A stretch of DNA of 64,000 nucleotides. It comes from Paracoccaceae bacterium. GTDB lineage: Bacteria > Pseudomonadota > Alphaproteobacteria > Rhodobacterales > Rhodobacteraceae. The stretch covers positions 30,822 to 94,821 of the forward strand of contig JASJAR010000009.1 of NCBI GenBank assembly GCA_030066905.1. The letters run 5' to 3'. A program made the position numbers and the translations under genes. Positions 35,590 through 46,542 of this stretch are shown in pieces (position 1 is the first letter of the stretch; each line of letters opens with the position of its first letter). The notes beneath the pieces were generated by a model that ran no database searches, was not told where the DNA came from, and worked only from the letters and a program-made list of their open reading frames with translations.

Positions 35590-36723
35590 CTAGGCGGGCG
35601 CCACCCGGTCCAGCGCCGCTTCCAGCCGCGCGACCGAGGCGTCGACATCCTTCAGCTTGTCGATCCCGAAAAGCCCGATCCGGAAGGACCGGTAGTCCTC
35701 CCCCTCGCCGACCATCAGCGGCACACCGGCGGCAATCTGCACGCCGGCCTCGGCGAAGGGCTTGCCCGTCTGAAGCGCCGGGTCGTCGGTGAAGGACACG
35801 ACCACGCCGGGCGCCTTTACGCCCTCGGCCGCCACGGAGCGGAAGCCCCGGCCCTCGAAAAGCGCGCGCACCCGGTCCCCCTGCTCCCATTGCGCCGTCT
35901 TCAAACGGTCGAACCCATGGCCCTTCGCCTCCAGCATGGCGTCCCGGAACCCCCGCAGCGCATCGGTCGGCATCGTCGCGTGATAGGCGTGGCCGCCGGC
36001 CTCATAGGCCTCCATGATCGAGAGCCATTTGCCGAGATCCACCGCAAAGCTCGTCGAGCTTTGCGCCTTGGCGCGTTCGAGCCCGCGGTCCGACAACATG
36101 ACGAGACCGGCCGACGGCGAGGCCGACCAGCCCTTCTGCGGCGCCGAGATCAACACGTCGACGCCGAGGGCGGCCATGTCGACCCAGACGCAGCCCGAGG
36201 CGATGCAATCGAGCACGAAGAGCCCGCCGACGTCATGCACCGCCCGCGCGACGCGGGAGATGTACTCATCCGTCAGGATGATCCCCGCCGACGTCTCCAC
36301 ATGGGGCGCGAAGACCACCTCGGGGCGCTCCTCCCGGATCGCCGCTTCGACCTCTTCGATCGCGGCCGGGGCGAAGGGTGCGTCGGGGGCGTTGCCCACC
36401 CGGCGCGCCATCATCACGCTTTCCCCGGCCGGGATGCCGCCTGCCTCGAAGATCTGCGTCCAGCGATAGGAGAACCATCCGTTCCGCAGAACCATCGCCC
36501 GGGCGTCGGTCGCAAATTGCCGGGCGACGGCCTCCATCGCGTAGGTTCCGCCGCCGGGGATCACCGCGACGGCGTCTGCGGCATAGACCTCGCGAAGCAT
36601 GTCCGAGATGTCCCGCATGACCCCCTGAAAGGCGGCCGACATGTGGTTGAGCGACCGGTCGGTGAAGACGACCGAGAATTCGAGGAGGCCGTCGGGGTCG
36701 ATTTCTGGGTGCAGGGCTGGCAT
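35590..36723 (-). CDS. Class V aminotransferase (alanine/serine-glyoxylate family)
   Basis: A PLP enzyme of 377 residues. It starts at ATG 36723 behind GGAGGA. IPGGGTYAMEAVARQF binds the cofactor phosphate, FVLDCIASG and WVDMAALGVD precede the Schiff-base lysine in SAPQKGWSASP, and FRIGLFGIDKLKDV is at the C-terminus. Alanine-, serine- or ureidoglycine-glyoxylate transaminase, or a 2-aminoethylphosphonate-type enzyme, are possible; the neighbours do not decide. Confidence 0.88.
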   Translation of the reverse strand: MPALHPEIDPDGLLEFSVVFTDRSLNHMSAAFQGVMRDISDMLREVYAADAVAVIPGGGTYAMEAVARQFATDARAMVLRNGWFSYRWTQIFEAGGIPAGESVMMARRVGNAPDAPFAPAAIEEVEAAIREERPEVVFAPHVETSAGIILTDEYISRVARAVHDVGGLFVLDCIASGCVWVDMAALGVDVLISAPQKGWSASPSAGLVMLSDRGLERAKAQSSTSFAVDLGKWLSIMEAYEAGGHAYHATMPTDALRGFRDAMLEAKGHGFDRLKTAQWEQGDRVRALFEGRGFRSVAAEGVKAPGVVVSFTDDPALQTGKPFAEAGVQIAAGVPLMVGEGEDYRSFRIGLFGIDKLKDVDASVARLEAALDRVAPA

Positions 36724-36805
36724 CGGGTCCTCCGTCTTTGCGTCGAAGACCTACCCCTCCCCGCACCGCTTGGCAAAGCCCCCGTCGGGGTGATTGGCGC
36801 TCGCG

Positions 36806-38010
<1,205 letters not shown>

Positions 38011-38018
38011 CGACCCCG

Positions 38019-38043
38019 GCGGCGGCCGGTCTCAGGCCGCCGC
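38019..38043. terminator. Hairpin at the ilvC/glmM convergent junction
   Basis: GCGGCGGCC (38019-38027), loop GGTCTCA, GGCCGCCGC (38035-38043) form a perfect 9-bp stem. It lies eight bases after the ilvC stop and overlaps the last codons of glmM. No T tract follows. It may act in both directions. Confidence 0.5.
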
Positions 38044-39375
38044 TTCCACCGCGGCGACGACCCCGTCCACCGTGGCCGCGAGAAGCCCCTCGTCCTCGCA
38101 TTCGACCATCACCCGGATCAGCGGTTCGGTGCCCGATTTGCGGATCAGGAGCCGGCCCTGCCCGTTCAGCGCCCCCTCGGCCGCGCTGATCGCAGACCGT
38201 ACCGTTGCGGCCGCGAGCGGGTCGGTACCGGCGGCGTAACGGACGTTCTTCAGCATCTGCGGGACCCGCTCGAAAGACGCTGCAAGCGCCGAGGCGGGGC
38301 GGTCCTGGCGCACCATTTCGCCGAGAAACTGGAGCCCGGCGATGAGGCCGTCCCCCGTCGTGGCGTAATCGGTCATCACGATATGGCCCGACTGCTCGCC
38401 GCCGAGGTTGAAGCCGCCGGCGCGCATTGCCTCGACGACATAGCGGTCGCCGACCCTGGTGCGATGGAGCGCAAGCCCTCTCCCGCCGAGATAGCGCTCG
38501 AGCCCGAGGTTCGACATCACGGTGGCCACGAGCGTGCTCGCATTCAGCCGGTCTTCCTCGGCCCAGCGGGCGGCAAAAAGCGCCATGATCTGATCGCCGT
38601 CCGCGACCGCGCCGGTCTCGTCGAGAATCATTACCCGGTCGGCATCGCCATCGAGGCAGATCCCCACATCGGCGCCATGGGCAACCACGGCCTCCGAGGC
38701 CGCGCGCACATCGGTCGACCCGCAACCGTCGTTGATGTTCGTACCGTTCGGGCTGACGCCCACCGGGATGACCTCTGCGCCAAGCTCCCACAGCGTCTCG
38801 GGCGCGGCGCGGTAGGCCGCCCCGTTGGCGCAATCGATCACCACCTTCAGCCCGTTGAGCCTGCCCCGCTGGGGAAAGGTCGTCTTGGCATATTCCACGT
38901 AGCGCCCATGGCCATCGTCGATCCGGCGCGCGCGGCCGATGTTCTGGGGCTGCACCGGTTCGAGGTCGCCGGCAACGAGCTCTTCGATCTCGGCCTCGGC
39001 GGCATCCGAGAGCTTGAACCCGTCGGGGCCGAAGAACTTGATGCCATTGTCCTCGAACGGATTATGGGAGGCCGAGATCATGATCCCGAGATCGGCGCGC
39101 ATCGAATGGGTCAGAAGCCCGACCGCAGGCGTGGGCACCGGGCCGAGGAGCAGGACGTTCATGCCTGTCGACGTGAGTCCCGCCGTGAGCGCATTCTCCA
39201 GCATGTAACCCGACAGGCGCGTGTCCTTGCCGATAACCACCCGGTGGCGGTTCTGGCCGTCCCGGCGAAAGTAGCGGCCGGCCGCCGCGCCGAGTTTCAG
39301 CGCCATCTCGGCGGTCATCGGATAGCTGTTCGCGGTGCCGCGCACCCCGTCCGTTCCAAAAAGCCTGCGGGTCAT
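38032..39375 (-). CDS. glmM: Phosphoglucosamine mutase
   Basis: Interconverts glucosamine 6- and 1-phosphate for peptidoglycan and LPS precursors; 447 residues. N-terminal [11 protein letters not shown], phosphoserine loop [13 protein letters not shown], metal-binding DGDADRV, sugar-binding GGEQSGHI, and phosphate-binding [12 protein letters not shown]. These are all GlmM signatures. The start ATG at 39375 is the family start. Confidence 0.97.
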   Translation of the reverse strand: MTRRLFGTDGVRGTANSYPMTAEMALKLGAAAGRYFRRDGQNRHRVVIGKDTRLSGYMLENALTAGLTSTGMNVLLLGPVPTPAVGLLTHSMRADLGIMISASHNPFEDNGIKFFGPDGFKLSDAAEAEIEELVAGDLEPVQPQNIGRARRIDDGHGRYVEYAKTTFPQRGRLNGLKVVIDCANGAAYRAAPETLWELGAEVIPVGVSPNGTNINDGCGSTDVRAASEAVVAHGADVGICLDGDADRVMILDETGAVADGDQIMALFAARWAEEDRLNASTLVATVMSNLGLERYLGGRGLALHRTRVGDRYVVEAMRAGGFNLGGEQSGHIVMTDYATTGDGLIAGLQFLGEMVRQDRPASALAASFERVPQMLKNVRYAAGTDPLAAATVRSAISAAEGALNGQGRLLIRKSGTEPLIRVMVECEDEGLLAATVDGVVAAVEAAA

Positions 39376-39442
39376 CTCTGCTCTGCCCCGTCATTTGCGT
39401 CAGAACAGTGTAGCATGGCTGTCGCCCGTCGGAAAAGCGCGG

Positions 39443-40132
39443 TTACTCGATCCGAGACCGCGAGACGTAGACGGGATTGACGTAGAAATGGTGGTCGTCG
39501 ATCGTCGCCGTCCGGTCGAACACCTTCGCCCAGTGCGGCCCGACCGCCTTGGTGTGGTAATAGGTCGCCCCGCCGGTGAGCGTCCGGGGCATCCCGTCGA
39601 GCATCATCCGGGCGACCTTGCCGACCCGCTCGTAGGCCCGGGGCTCGTGGATCGTCTCGGCCAGCCCGTCGCAATTGTAGGTGAACTGGCAGCGGTACCG
39701 CTCGCCCGTGCCCTGGTTGATCACACCGCAGACGGTGTCGGGATAGCGCCGGGCATCGACCCGGTTCAGGATCACCTCGGCCACCGCGAAGATGCCTTCG
39801 AGGCTCTCGCCCCGCGCTTCGAAATAGAGCGCTTCGGCCAGACAAGCCCATTCCGCTCCGCCGCGCGCGACCGGCTGGGCGTCGATCCACTGCCGGTCGA
39901 ACCGACGTTCCTCGACGGCGCGGGGCGCGGGCGGTTCGACAAGCTTTTTCAGACGGTTGCCCGGCATCGTTGCGATGACGCGCCGTTCTGCGATCAGCAT
40001 CTCGTTGAGGCTTTCCCCAAGCTCGGCGGTGGGGTCGTTGGACTGACTCATGACCATATCGGCGCTCACCGCACCTGCGCTCAAAGACAAGACAACGCTC
40101 GCCGCAAATGCGCGGCACAACAGGCCAAACAT
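39443..40132 (-). CDS. Exported SleB-like cell-wall hydrolase
   Basis: A 229-residue periplasmic protein with a signal peptide (MFGLLCRAFAASVVLSLSAGAVSA). The Hydrolase_2 domain (about residues 95-215) has the catalytic-glutamate region ACLAEALYFEARGE, VILNRVD, VINQGTG, CQFTYNCDG and GGATYYHTKAVGPHW. The spore-cortex-lytic family is used for peptidoglycan turnover in non-sporing alphaproteobacteria. It is monocistronic: 67 bases from glmM and 133 from the PPDK-like gene. Confidence 0.92.
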   Translation of the reverse strand: MFGLLCRAFAASVVLSLSAGAVSADMVMSQSNDPTAELGESLNEMLIAERRVIATMPGNRLKKLVEPPAPRAVEERRFDRQWIDAQPVARGGAEWACLAEALYFEARGESLEGIFAVAEVILNRVDARRYPDTVCGVINQGTGERYRCQFTYNCDGLAETIHEPRAYERVGKVARMMLDGMPRTLTGGATYYHTKAVGPHWAKVFDRTATIDDHHFYVNPVYVSRSRIE

Positions 40133-40265
40133 CGTGGAGCCCCCTTCGGATCACTACGCGTTACTTCAAACTTTAAACGCATCAGCCCGTAACCGAATCC
40201 CTAAGATGGGTAAAGCAATGGACGAGGATCGGGCGATAACCCTAATGGAATAGGCTACAATCCGC

Positions 40266-42854
40266 CTACTCGGCCGCCGATTGATGCTGCGCTTCTCTTC
40301 GACCGGCAAGCGCCAGATGGGCCGCCGCAAGCCGTGCGACGGGCACCCGGAAGGGCGAACAGGAGACGTAGTCGAAGCCGAACCGGCGGCAAAAGGCGAT
40401 GGCCTCGGGGTCCCCGCCATGCTCGCCGCAGATCGACAGCGTGATGTCGCCGCGTGCCGATTTTCCGCGCTCGGCGGCGATCATCAGAAGTTCGCCCACC
40501 CCGTCGAGGTCGAGCCGGTGAAACGGGTCTTCGAGATAGACCCCCTCGCGGACATACGCGCCCATGAACCGCCCGGCATCGTCTCGCGACAGCCCATAGG
40601 TCATCTGGGTGAGATCGTTCGTGCCGAAGGAGAGAAAGGAAGCGTGCTGGGCGATCTCGTCGGCCCGCAGGCAGGCGCGCGGGGTCTCCACCATGACTCC
40701 GAGCCGGTAGTCGAAATCCTGACCGGTTTCGGTGCGCACCGCGGCGGCGACGGCATCGATCCGCGACTTCACCAGCTCCACCTCCCGCTTTGCGGAGACC
40801 AGCGGGATCATCACTTCGGGCACGACCTTGGCGCCCGCCTCGCCGGCGATCACGGCCGCCTCGAAGATCGCGCGCGCCTGAACGTCGTAGATTTCGGGGA
40901 TGGTGATCCCGAGGCGTACACCGCGCATCCCGAGCATCGGATTGAACTCCGCCAGCGCCTCGACCCGCCGGGTGACCTTCGCCAGGGGCAGGTTCAGAAC
41001 ATCGGCCAGTTCGCGCAATCCCTCGCGGCCGTCGGGGAGGAACTCGTGTAGCGGCGGGTCGAAGAGGCGGATGCACACGGGCTGCCCCCGCATCACCTCG
41101 AACAGGGCGACGAAATCGGCCCGCTGCATCGGCAGGAGGCGTTCGAGCACCGCCGCCCGGTCCTCCGGCGTGCCGGCAAAGATCATCTCGCGCATCACCG
41201 TCAGCCGGTCTTCTTCGAAGAACATGTGCTCGGTACGGCAGAGGCCGATGCCTTCGGCGGCGAACTCGCGCGCGGTGCGGGCGTCCGCCGGCGTATCGGC
41301 ATTGGCCCGCACGCCGATGTCGCGGGCGGCGTCCGCCCAGCCGAGCAGAGTACGGAAGGCGTCATCGAGGGCCGGTTCGAGCAGTGCTGCCGCACCGGCC
41401 AGCGCTTCGCCGCGACTGCCGTCGATGGTGATGACGTCGCCGTCGCGGTAGACCCGCCCGTCATCGCCCGTGATGGTGCGTTCGCGGGTGTTGAGCCGCA
41501 AACCCGAAGCGCCGACGACGCAAGGCAGCCCGATCCCCCGCGCGATGACCGCGGCGTGGCTCGTCATCCCGCCGCGTTCGGTCAGAACGCCCACCGAGGC
41601 ATGCATCCCCCGGATGTCTTCGGGCTTGGTCTCGCGCTTGACGAGAATGCAGGGCTCCTCCCGTGCCGCCGCGGCCTGCGCGGCCGTGGCGGAAAACACG
41701 ATCCTCCCCGTCGCCGCGCCCGGGCTCGCGGCGATGCCGCGCGAGAACACATCGCGCGGGGCGGCTTCGTCGACCTGCCGGTGCAAAAGGTCGATCAGCG
41801 CGTGCGGCGGGACCCTGAGCACCGCCTCGTCCTTGGAAATGATGCGGTCGTCGGCCAGTGCCACGGCCACCCGGACATTGGCCCGCGCACTTCTTGGCAC
41901 GCGCACGGCATCGAGCACGGCAAGCCGCCCCGCTTCGATGGTGAACTCGATCTGCATCTCTTCGCGCAAGCGCTTGCGGCACAGCTCCCCGAAGCCGATG
42001 AGGTCGGCGAAAAGCTCCGGACAGAGCTCTTCGAGCGACCGCCCCCTGGGGTCCTTGGTGAGGTAGATCGCCCCCTCGCTCTCGCTCAGCGCGTCGCGGC
42101 CCTGGCTCTGGGAGAGGTAGCGACCGGTGACCTGCGGCAGGCCGGTCCTGTCGTCGATGAACTGAATCACCCCTGCGCCGCTTTCGGCCGGGCCCACGCC
42201 CAGAGCCATCTGCTGCACGACGAGCCCGAGCCCGGCATCGGCCGGCGCCCCCTTGGCCTGCCGCAGGAGCCGGGCGGAGGTGCCGTCCCAGGCCCGCGCC
42301 ATGGACCGCAGGACATCGATGAGCTGGCGCGCGGGATCCTGGGGAAAGGGCTCGTCCATCTCCTCTTCATAGGCCGCGAGCGCGTCGGCCACCGAGGCAC
42401 CGCTGCCGGGCACGAACGCGCTGGCGTCGAGATGGGCGATCTGCACCGCATAGGCCTGAATGAAGCGCAGATAGAGCGCCTCCGCCGTCTCCGCGCCATG
42501 GGTACGGCTCAGCGCGGCATGCCGCGCATCGTTCATCCCGATATTGAGGATCGCGCCGGGCCCGCCCCAGTCGGCAACCTCCGAGGAAGGCCGCACCGAT
42601 ACCAGCGGCGAGAGGCCGAAGAGAGCCAGAAGGTCTTCGGTCGCGAACCTGTGCCCTGTCGCGATGTGCCGGACGCCGTCGAAGGAGATCGATACCGTTT
42701 TGGGGACCGGCAGCCCAAGGCGGATCAGCCGTTGCAGGCACTTGGCGCGCCCGCCATGCGTCGAGGCCGCCATCGCCGTGGTGGGCGTGACCTCGGCAAA
42801 GTCAGGTGTTTCAACTCGTTTCTGCACCGCGGCATGTCCTTCCGAGGCGAGCAT
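40266..42854 (-). CDS. ppdK: Pyruvate phosphate dikinase-like PEP-utilising enzyme
   Basis: An 862-residue protein with the three-domain PPDK plan. The central phosphohistidine is His433 in GGMTSHAAVIARG. The C-terminal PEP/pyruvate barrel has LCRTEHMF, GTNDLTQMTYGLSRDDA and the catalytic Cys809 in SICGEHGGDP. The N-terminal nucleotide domain is weaker: THGGRAKCLQRL stands where PPDK has a GGKGANLAEM-type loop, and VSVRPSSEVADWGGPGAILN replaces VSVRSGA...TVLN. It lies 69 bases after glyS on the same strand. ATG 42854 lacks a ribosome site; GTG 42827 has GGAAGGA and may be the true start. It could be true PPDK or a specialised paralogue. Confidence 0.85.
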   Translation of the reverse strand: MLASEGHAAVQKRVETPDFAEVTPTTAMAASTHGGRAKCLQRLIRLGLPVPKTVSISFDGVRHIATGHRFATEDLLALFGLSPLVSVRPSSEVADWGGPGAILNIGMNDARHAALSRTHGAETAEALYLRFIQAYAVQIAHLDASAFVPGSGASVADALAAYEEEMDEPFPQDPARQLIDVLRSMARAWDGTSARLLRQAKGAPADAGLGLVVQQMALGVGPAESGAGVIQFIDDRTGLPQVTGRYLSQSQGRDALSESEGAIYLTKDPRGRSLEELCPELFADLIGFGELCRKRLREEMQIEFTIEAGRLAVLDAVRVPRSARANVRVAVALADDRIISKDEAVLRVPPHALIDLLHRQVDEAAPRDVFSRGIAASPGAATGRIVFSATAAQAAAAREEPCILVKRETKPEDIRGMHASVGVLTERGGMTSHAAVIARGIGLPCVVGASGLRLNTRERTITGDDGRVYRDGDVITIDGSRGEALAGAAALLEPALDDAFRTLLGWADAARDIGVRANADTPADARTAREFAAEGIGLCRTEHMFFEEDRLTVMREMIFAGTPEDRAAVLERLLPMQRADFVALFEVMRGQPVCIRLFDPPLHEFLPDGREGLRELADVLNLPLAKVTRRVEALAEFNPMLGMRGVRLGITIPEIYDVQARAIFEAAVIAGEAGAKVVPEVMIPLVSAKREVELVKSRIDAVAAAVRTETGQDFDYRLGVMVETPRACLRADEIAQHASFLSFGTNDLTQMTYGLSRDDAGRFMGAYVREGVYLEDPFHRLDLDGVGELLMIAAERGKSARGDITLSICGEHGGDPEAIAFCRRFGFDYVSCSPFRVPVARLAAAHLALAGRREAQHQSAAE

Positions 42855-42923
42855 ACGCTGTCACGAAAACATGACAAGCGCGGCGGCAGACCCCGTGCAA
42901 CTCTGTCGCAGAGTGTGGAAATG

Positions 42924-45140
42924 CTACCCTTCGAGGCGGGTGAGGTCGGCGACCTGTCCGCAGATGGTGCGGATATCGTGCAGGAGGTTCAGCCGGTTCC
43001 GGCGCAGCGGCCCGTTGTCGACATTGACCTGAACGGCCTCGAAAAACGCATCGATCGGTGCGCGCAAGGCGGCCATCGCGGCCATGGCGGCGGCAAAGTC
43101 CTCGGCTTCCATCGCCGGCCCGAGCGCCGCTCGCGCAGCGTCGAGCGCGGCAAAGAGCGCCTTCTCCTCGCCGGTCTCGGCGAATTTCGGGTCGGCGCCG
43201 TAGGAATACTCCACCCCGTCGGCCGCCTCAGCCTGGGTGAGGATGTTGTTGGCGCGTTTGAAGCCCTGAACGAGGTTCACCCCGTCCTCCGAGCCGAGGA
43301 ATGCGTCGAGCGCGCGGGCGCGGTTCTCGACCAGCACAAGATCGTCCGATCCCGGCATCGCCAGAACCGCGTCGATCACGTCGTGGCGAATACCCTCTTC
43401 GCGGAAATGGACCTTGAGGCGGTCATGGAGAAACGCCAGGAGCGCATCGGATTTGTCGGGCACCTCGTCCGCGAGGGTCTCCATCCCTTTCGAAACCGCG
43501 CTGTCGCGCTTTTGAAGGATCGTCCGGAAGGCGCCGCCGAACACACCGTGATCGGCGATCTCGTCGATGAGTTCCTCAACCTCCCCGGCCTCCAACGGAT
43601 CGACTAGCCGGGCCTTATGCCGCACAAGCCCGATATCGATGTAGCGGTCGAGGTCGAGCCGCAGGGCGTTCTCGAGAACGAGCCTGATGACACCGAGAGC
43701 CGCGCGTCTCAGCGCAAACGGGTCCTTCGAGCCCGTGGGGCGCTCGTCGATGGCCCAGAAGCCGGTCAGCGTGTCGATCTTGTCGGCCAGCGCCACCGCG
43801 ACCGACAGGGCCGCGCGCGGGGCCCGGTCGGACGGCCCGAGCGGGTGGTAGTGCTCCCGGGCCACCGCCGCCACCTCCGCCGGATGGCCGGCGGCTTCGG
43901 CATAATAGGCCCCCATCACGCCCTGAAGCTCGGGGAATTCATAGACCATCTCCGAAGCGAGATCGGCCTTGGCGATGCGCGCGGCCGCCTCGGCCCATTG
44001 CGGGTCTGCCCCGACCGCCGGGGCGATCTGCCGGGCGAGCGCCGCGATACGGCGCACCCGGTCGCCCTGACTGCCGAGCCGGCCATGGAAGGTGACGGTG
44101 TCTAGCGTCGCCTGCCAGGCGCCCATCCCGTCCTTCGCGACGCGCAGGTCGTTTTCCCAGAAGAACTTCGCATCCGCCAGCCGGGCGGCGAGCACCTTGC
44201 GATTGCCCGAAAGGATCGTCGCCCCGTCGTCGGGTGCCTCGATGTTGGCGACGGTCGCGAAATGGGTGATCCGCCCGTCCTTGGCTTTCAGCGCGAAGAA
44301 CTTCTGGTGCTCCTTCATCGATGTCCGGAGCACTTCGGGCGGCAAACCGAGAAACGCCGCATCGATCTCGCCGAGAAGCACGACCGGCCATTCGACGAGC
44401 CCCGCCACCTCCTCCAGAAGCCCCGGATCCTCCACCGGCGTCAGCCCGCGCGCGAAGGCCTGGGTCGAGACATCGCCCCAGATCGCAGCGGCGCGCTCGG
44501 CGGCCCGCAGCATCACATGGGCCCGCTTGAGCTTCGCCTCGTAATCCTCGAACCCGGTCACGGCAAAGCGTGCCGGCGCCATGAAGCGATGCCCGACCGT
44601 GGTGTCGCCCGACGCGATCCCTTCGATCTCCAGAGGCACAACGGCGCCCCCCGCCTCGTCGCTGAGAAGACACAGAACGCTCTCGAGCGGCCGTACCCAG
44701 CGCAGGGTGCCGCTCCCCCAGCGCATGGATTTCGGCCAGGGGAAGGTCCGCAACGTCGCCTCGAGCACCTCGGCGACGATTTCGGCCGCCGGCCGGCCCG
44801 GCGTCTCGAGCGTGGCGAACCAGACCGCGCCTTTCGGCGTTTCCCGCGCCTCGAGGTCCTCCTTGGCGAGCCCCGTCGAGCGCAAGAACCCGTCCAGTGC
44901 CTTGTCTGGCGCATCGACACGGGGGCCCTTGCGCTCCTCGCGCCGCATCGGGCTTTCGGCCAGCAGACCCTCGATGGAAAGGCAGAGCCGCCGCGGTGTG
45001 ACCTCGGCGCCGGCCGCGGCGTAGGTGAGCCCGGCCTCCACCAGCCCGTCGGTCACGAGGCGTTTGAGGTCGGCCGCGGCCTTTGTCTGCATCCGGGCGG
45101 GGATTTCCTCGGAGAGAAGTTCGACCAGAAGATCGGGCAT
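42924..45140 (-). CDS. glyS: Glycyl-tRNA synthetase beta subunit
   Basis: A 738-residue beta chain of the bacterial alpha2-beta2 glycyl-tRNA synthetase, which binds tRNA-Gly. Signature start PDLLVELLSEEIPARMQ, then VTPRRLCLSIEGL, GTLRWVRPLESVLCLL and KADLASEMVYEFPELQGVMG. Two consecutive ATG codons (45143, 45140) follow GAGGAGCGA; 45140 gives the common family N-terminus, while 45143 would overlap the upstream stop by ATGA. It is in one transcription unit with glyQ. Confidence 0.95.
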   Translation of the reverse strand: MPDLLVELLSEEIPARMQTKAAADLKRLVTDGLVEAGLTYAAAGAEVTPRRLCLSIEGLLAESPMRREERKGPRVDAPDKALDGFLRSTGLAKEDLEARETPKGAVWFATLETPGRPAAEIVAEVLEATLRTFPWPKSMRWGSGTLRWVRPLESVLCLLSDEAGGAVVPLEIEGIASGDTTVGHRFMAPARFAVTGFEDYEAKLKRAHVMLRAAERAAAIWGDVSTQAFARGLTPVEDPGLLEEVAGLVEWPVVLLGEIDAAFLGLPPEVLRTSMKEHQKFFALKAKDGRITHFATVANIEAPDDGATILSGNRKVLAARLADAKFFWENDLRVAKDGMGAWQATLDTVTFHGRLGSQGDRVRRIAALARQIAPAVGADPQWAEAAARIAKADLASEMVYEFPELQGVMGAYYAEAAGHPAEVAAVAREHYHPLGPSDRAPRAALSVAVALADKIDTLTGFWAIDERPTGSKDPFALRRAALGVIRLVLENALRLDLDRYIDIGLVRHKARLVDPLEAGEVEELIDEIADHGVFGGAFRTILQKRDSAVSKGMETLADEVPDKSDALLAFLHDRLKVHFREEGIRHDVIDAVLAMPGSDDLVLVENRARALDAFLGSEDGVNLVQGFKRANNILTQAEAADGVEYSYGADPKFAETGEEKALFAALDAARAALGPAMEAEDFAAAMAAMAALRAPIDAFFEAVQVNVDNGPLRRNRLNLLHDIRTICGQVADLTRLEG

Positions 45141-45667
45141 CATTCGCTCCTCTCTGGCGGCGGGGGGCAGCCCTCGGGGGCCGCACGCCCGTCGAACACC
45201 GCTTCGCCGCACCGATTGATCTGGTGCCAGGACCGGGCGCGCCCGTCGCGGAACACCGCGACCACGCGGTCGATGCCGTAAACCACGTTCGCTTCGCCGA
45301 GAAAGGCGAGCGCCGCCCCGCTTTCGAGCGCCGCCCCGACCTCGTCGGCATCGTAGCAGTCGAACCAGCCAGGCGCTTCGAGAGGTACGGGAGCCTCATA
45401 AAGAACGTAGGTTTCGGTCAGCGCCGGCAGCGACATCGCAACGTCGAAACAGGCGCGGTAGCGCAGGGGGGAGCTTCCCGCGTCGATCGCCTCGAAACCA
45501 TCATGGGCGACGGGCTCCGCCATTTCGGAGACCAGCGCGGTCAACTGCACCCCTCCCGGCTCCGCCTCGACCTCTTCGTAGAACGCATAGACCTGCGTCC
45601 AATAGAGCCCCGCGCCGGCGAGAAGCGCGGAGACGAGGAGAACGAGCCCGACGATCTTGCCGTTCAT
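45140..45667 (-). CDS. DUF6446-like single-pass protein
   Basis: A 175-residue protein beginning with a membrane anchor or uncleaved signal (MNGKIVGLVLLVSALLAGAG) followed by YWTQVYAFYEEV. The extracytoplasmic domain has four to five cysteines (YRACFDV, FDCYDAD, NRCGEA, EGCPPPP). It resembles the DUF6446 protein that commonly sits between glyQ and glyS in Rhodobacteraceae; that assignment is from memory of the family. The start overlaps the upstream sulfotransferase-like gene by four bases (ATGA), and the stop abuts glyS. Function unknown. Confidence 0.8.
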   Translation of the reverse strand: MNGKIVGLVLLVSALLAGAGLYWTQVYAFYEEVEAEPGGVQLTALVSEMAEPVAHDGFEAIDAGSSPLRYRACFDVAMSLPALTETYVLYEAPVPLEAPGWFDCYDADEVGAALESGAALAFLGEANVVYGIDRVVAVFRDGRARSWHQINRCGEAVFDGRAAPEGCPPPPERSE

Positions 45668-46542
45668 CGGCCAACCTCTTCGTAGAGCTCGCGCATCTGC
45701 GCCAAATGCGACCGGTAGAGCGTCCGCAACCCAGCGGTTGCGTCTTCCGGCAGCAGGTCCGCAGGCGGACCCATGGCGACCGGATGGCGCGCGAATATCG
45801 CCTCGACTTCCGCCGTCCAGCGGCCTTTTTCCATGTCTCTTGGCAATAGGCCCACTTCTTCGAGGGCCCCGGCGGCCGGCGAACGCGTCCGCTCCGGCAC
45901 GGATACCTCGGGCAGCTGCTGAATTCGCGTCCCGGTCAGCGCCTCCAGCATCGGGCGCGGATTGTCGCGGTAGCGCTCCTGTTGCCAAAAGGACAGCGTG
46001 GAGCCGGGAAGGGCGTCCATTATCCGCTGCATGAGCTCTGGCCAGCCGCCGTGCCCCGCAAGCATCGCCTTGCGGGCTCGTTCGAACTGTAGTCCGGCCT
46101 CGGGGCGGTTGCGGAGCACCTGATAGTAGACCGACGGTAGAAGTTTATCGTAGCTGCGGACCGAGATGAAAAGGCGCAGCCGCGAAGTCTTTGCTAGCCG
46201 TTCGAGCAGGCCAAAGCCGGCCAGCCGGACGTAGAAGGGGTTCTCGAAGAGCCCGTAGGACCGGCCCAGAAGATTCTCCTCCGAGACGACGGCCACCCGT
46301 GCGCCTCGTACGGATCGTTCGAGCCGTGCTCGTCCGTCAACTCGAAGCACGGCAGGCATCCACGCTGCCGACCCGGCCGCCTTCGCCGCCATTCGCGATA
46401 CGGGCCGAGTTACCGAGGTGGGCACAAGCACCCGTTCCGGACCGTCAAGGCTCGGCGCAAGAGCGGCAAGGACGGTTTGGACATGGGTCGTGGCCGTCTT
46501 GTGAGCGCCGAGATGGATGCGCCATTCAGCCGGAGCGGCCAT
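45664..46542 (-). CDS. Sulfotransferase-like protein inserted in the glyQS operon
   Basis: A 292-residue soluble protein whose N-terminus EWRIHLGAHKTATTHVQ matches the PAPS 5'-phosphate-binding loop of sulfotransferase-like proteins (HxGxHKTATTxxQ). VAVVSEENLLG, RLRLFISVRSYDKLLPSVY (3'-phosphate-binding region) and FWQQERYRDNP follow. The start at 46542 overlaps the glyQ stop (TGATG) and its stop overlaps the DUF6446-like start, so it is translationally coupled in the middle of the glycyl-tRNA synthetase operon. A role in sulfating a cell-surface polysaccharide is possible; the acceptor is unknown. Confidence 0.85.
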   Translation of the reverse strand: MAAPAEWRIHLGAHKTATTHVQTVLAALAPSLDGPERVLVPTSVTRPVSRMAAKAAGSAAWMPAVLRVDGRARLERSVRGARVAVVSEENLLGRSYGLFENPFYVRLAGFGLLERLAKTSRLRLFISVRSYDKLLPSVYYQVLRNRPEAGLQFERARKAMLAGHGGWPELMQRIMDALPGSTLSFWQQERYRDNPRPMLEALTGTRIQQLPEVSVPERTRSPAAGALEEVGLLPRDMEKGRWTAEVEAIFARHPVAMGPPADLLPEDATAGLRTLYRSHLAQMRELYEEVGR

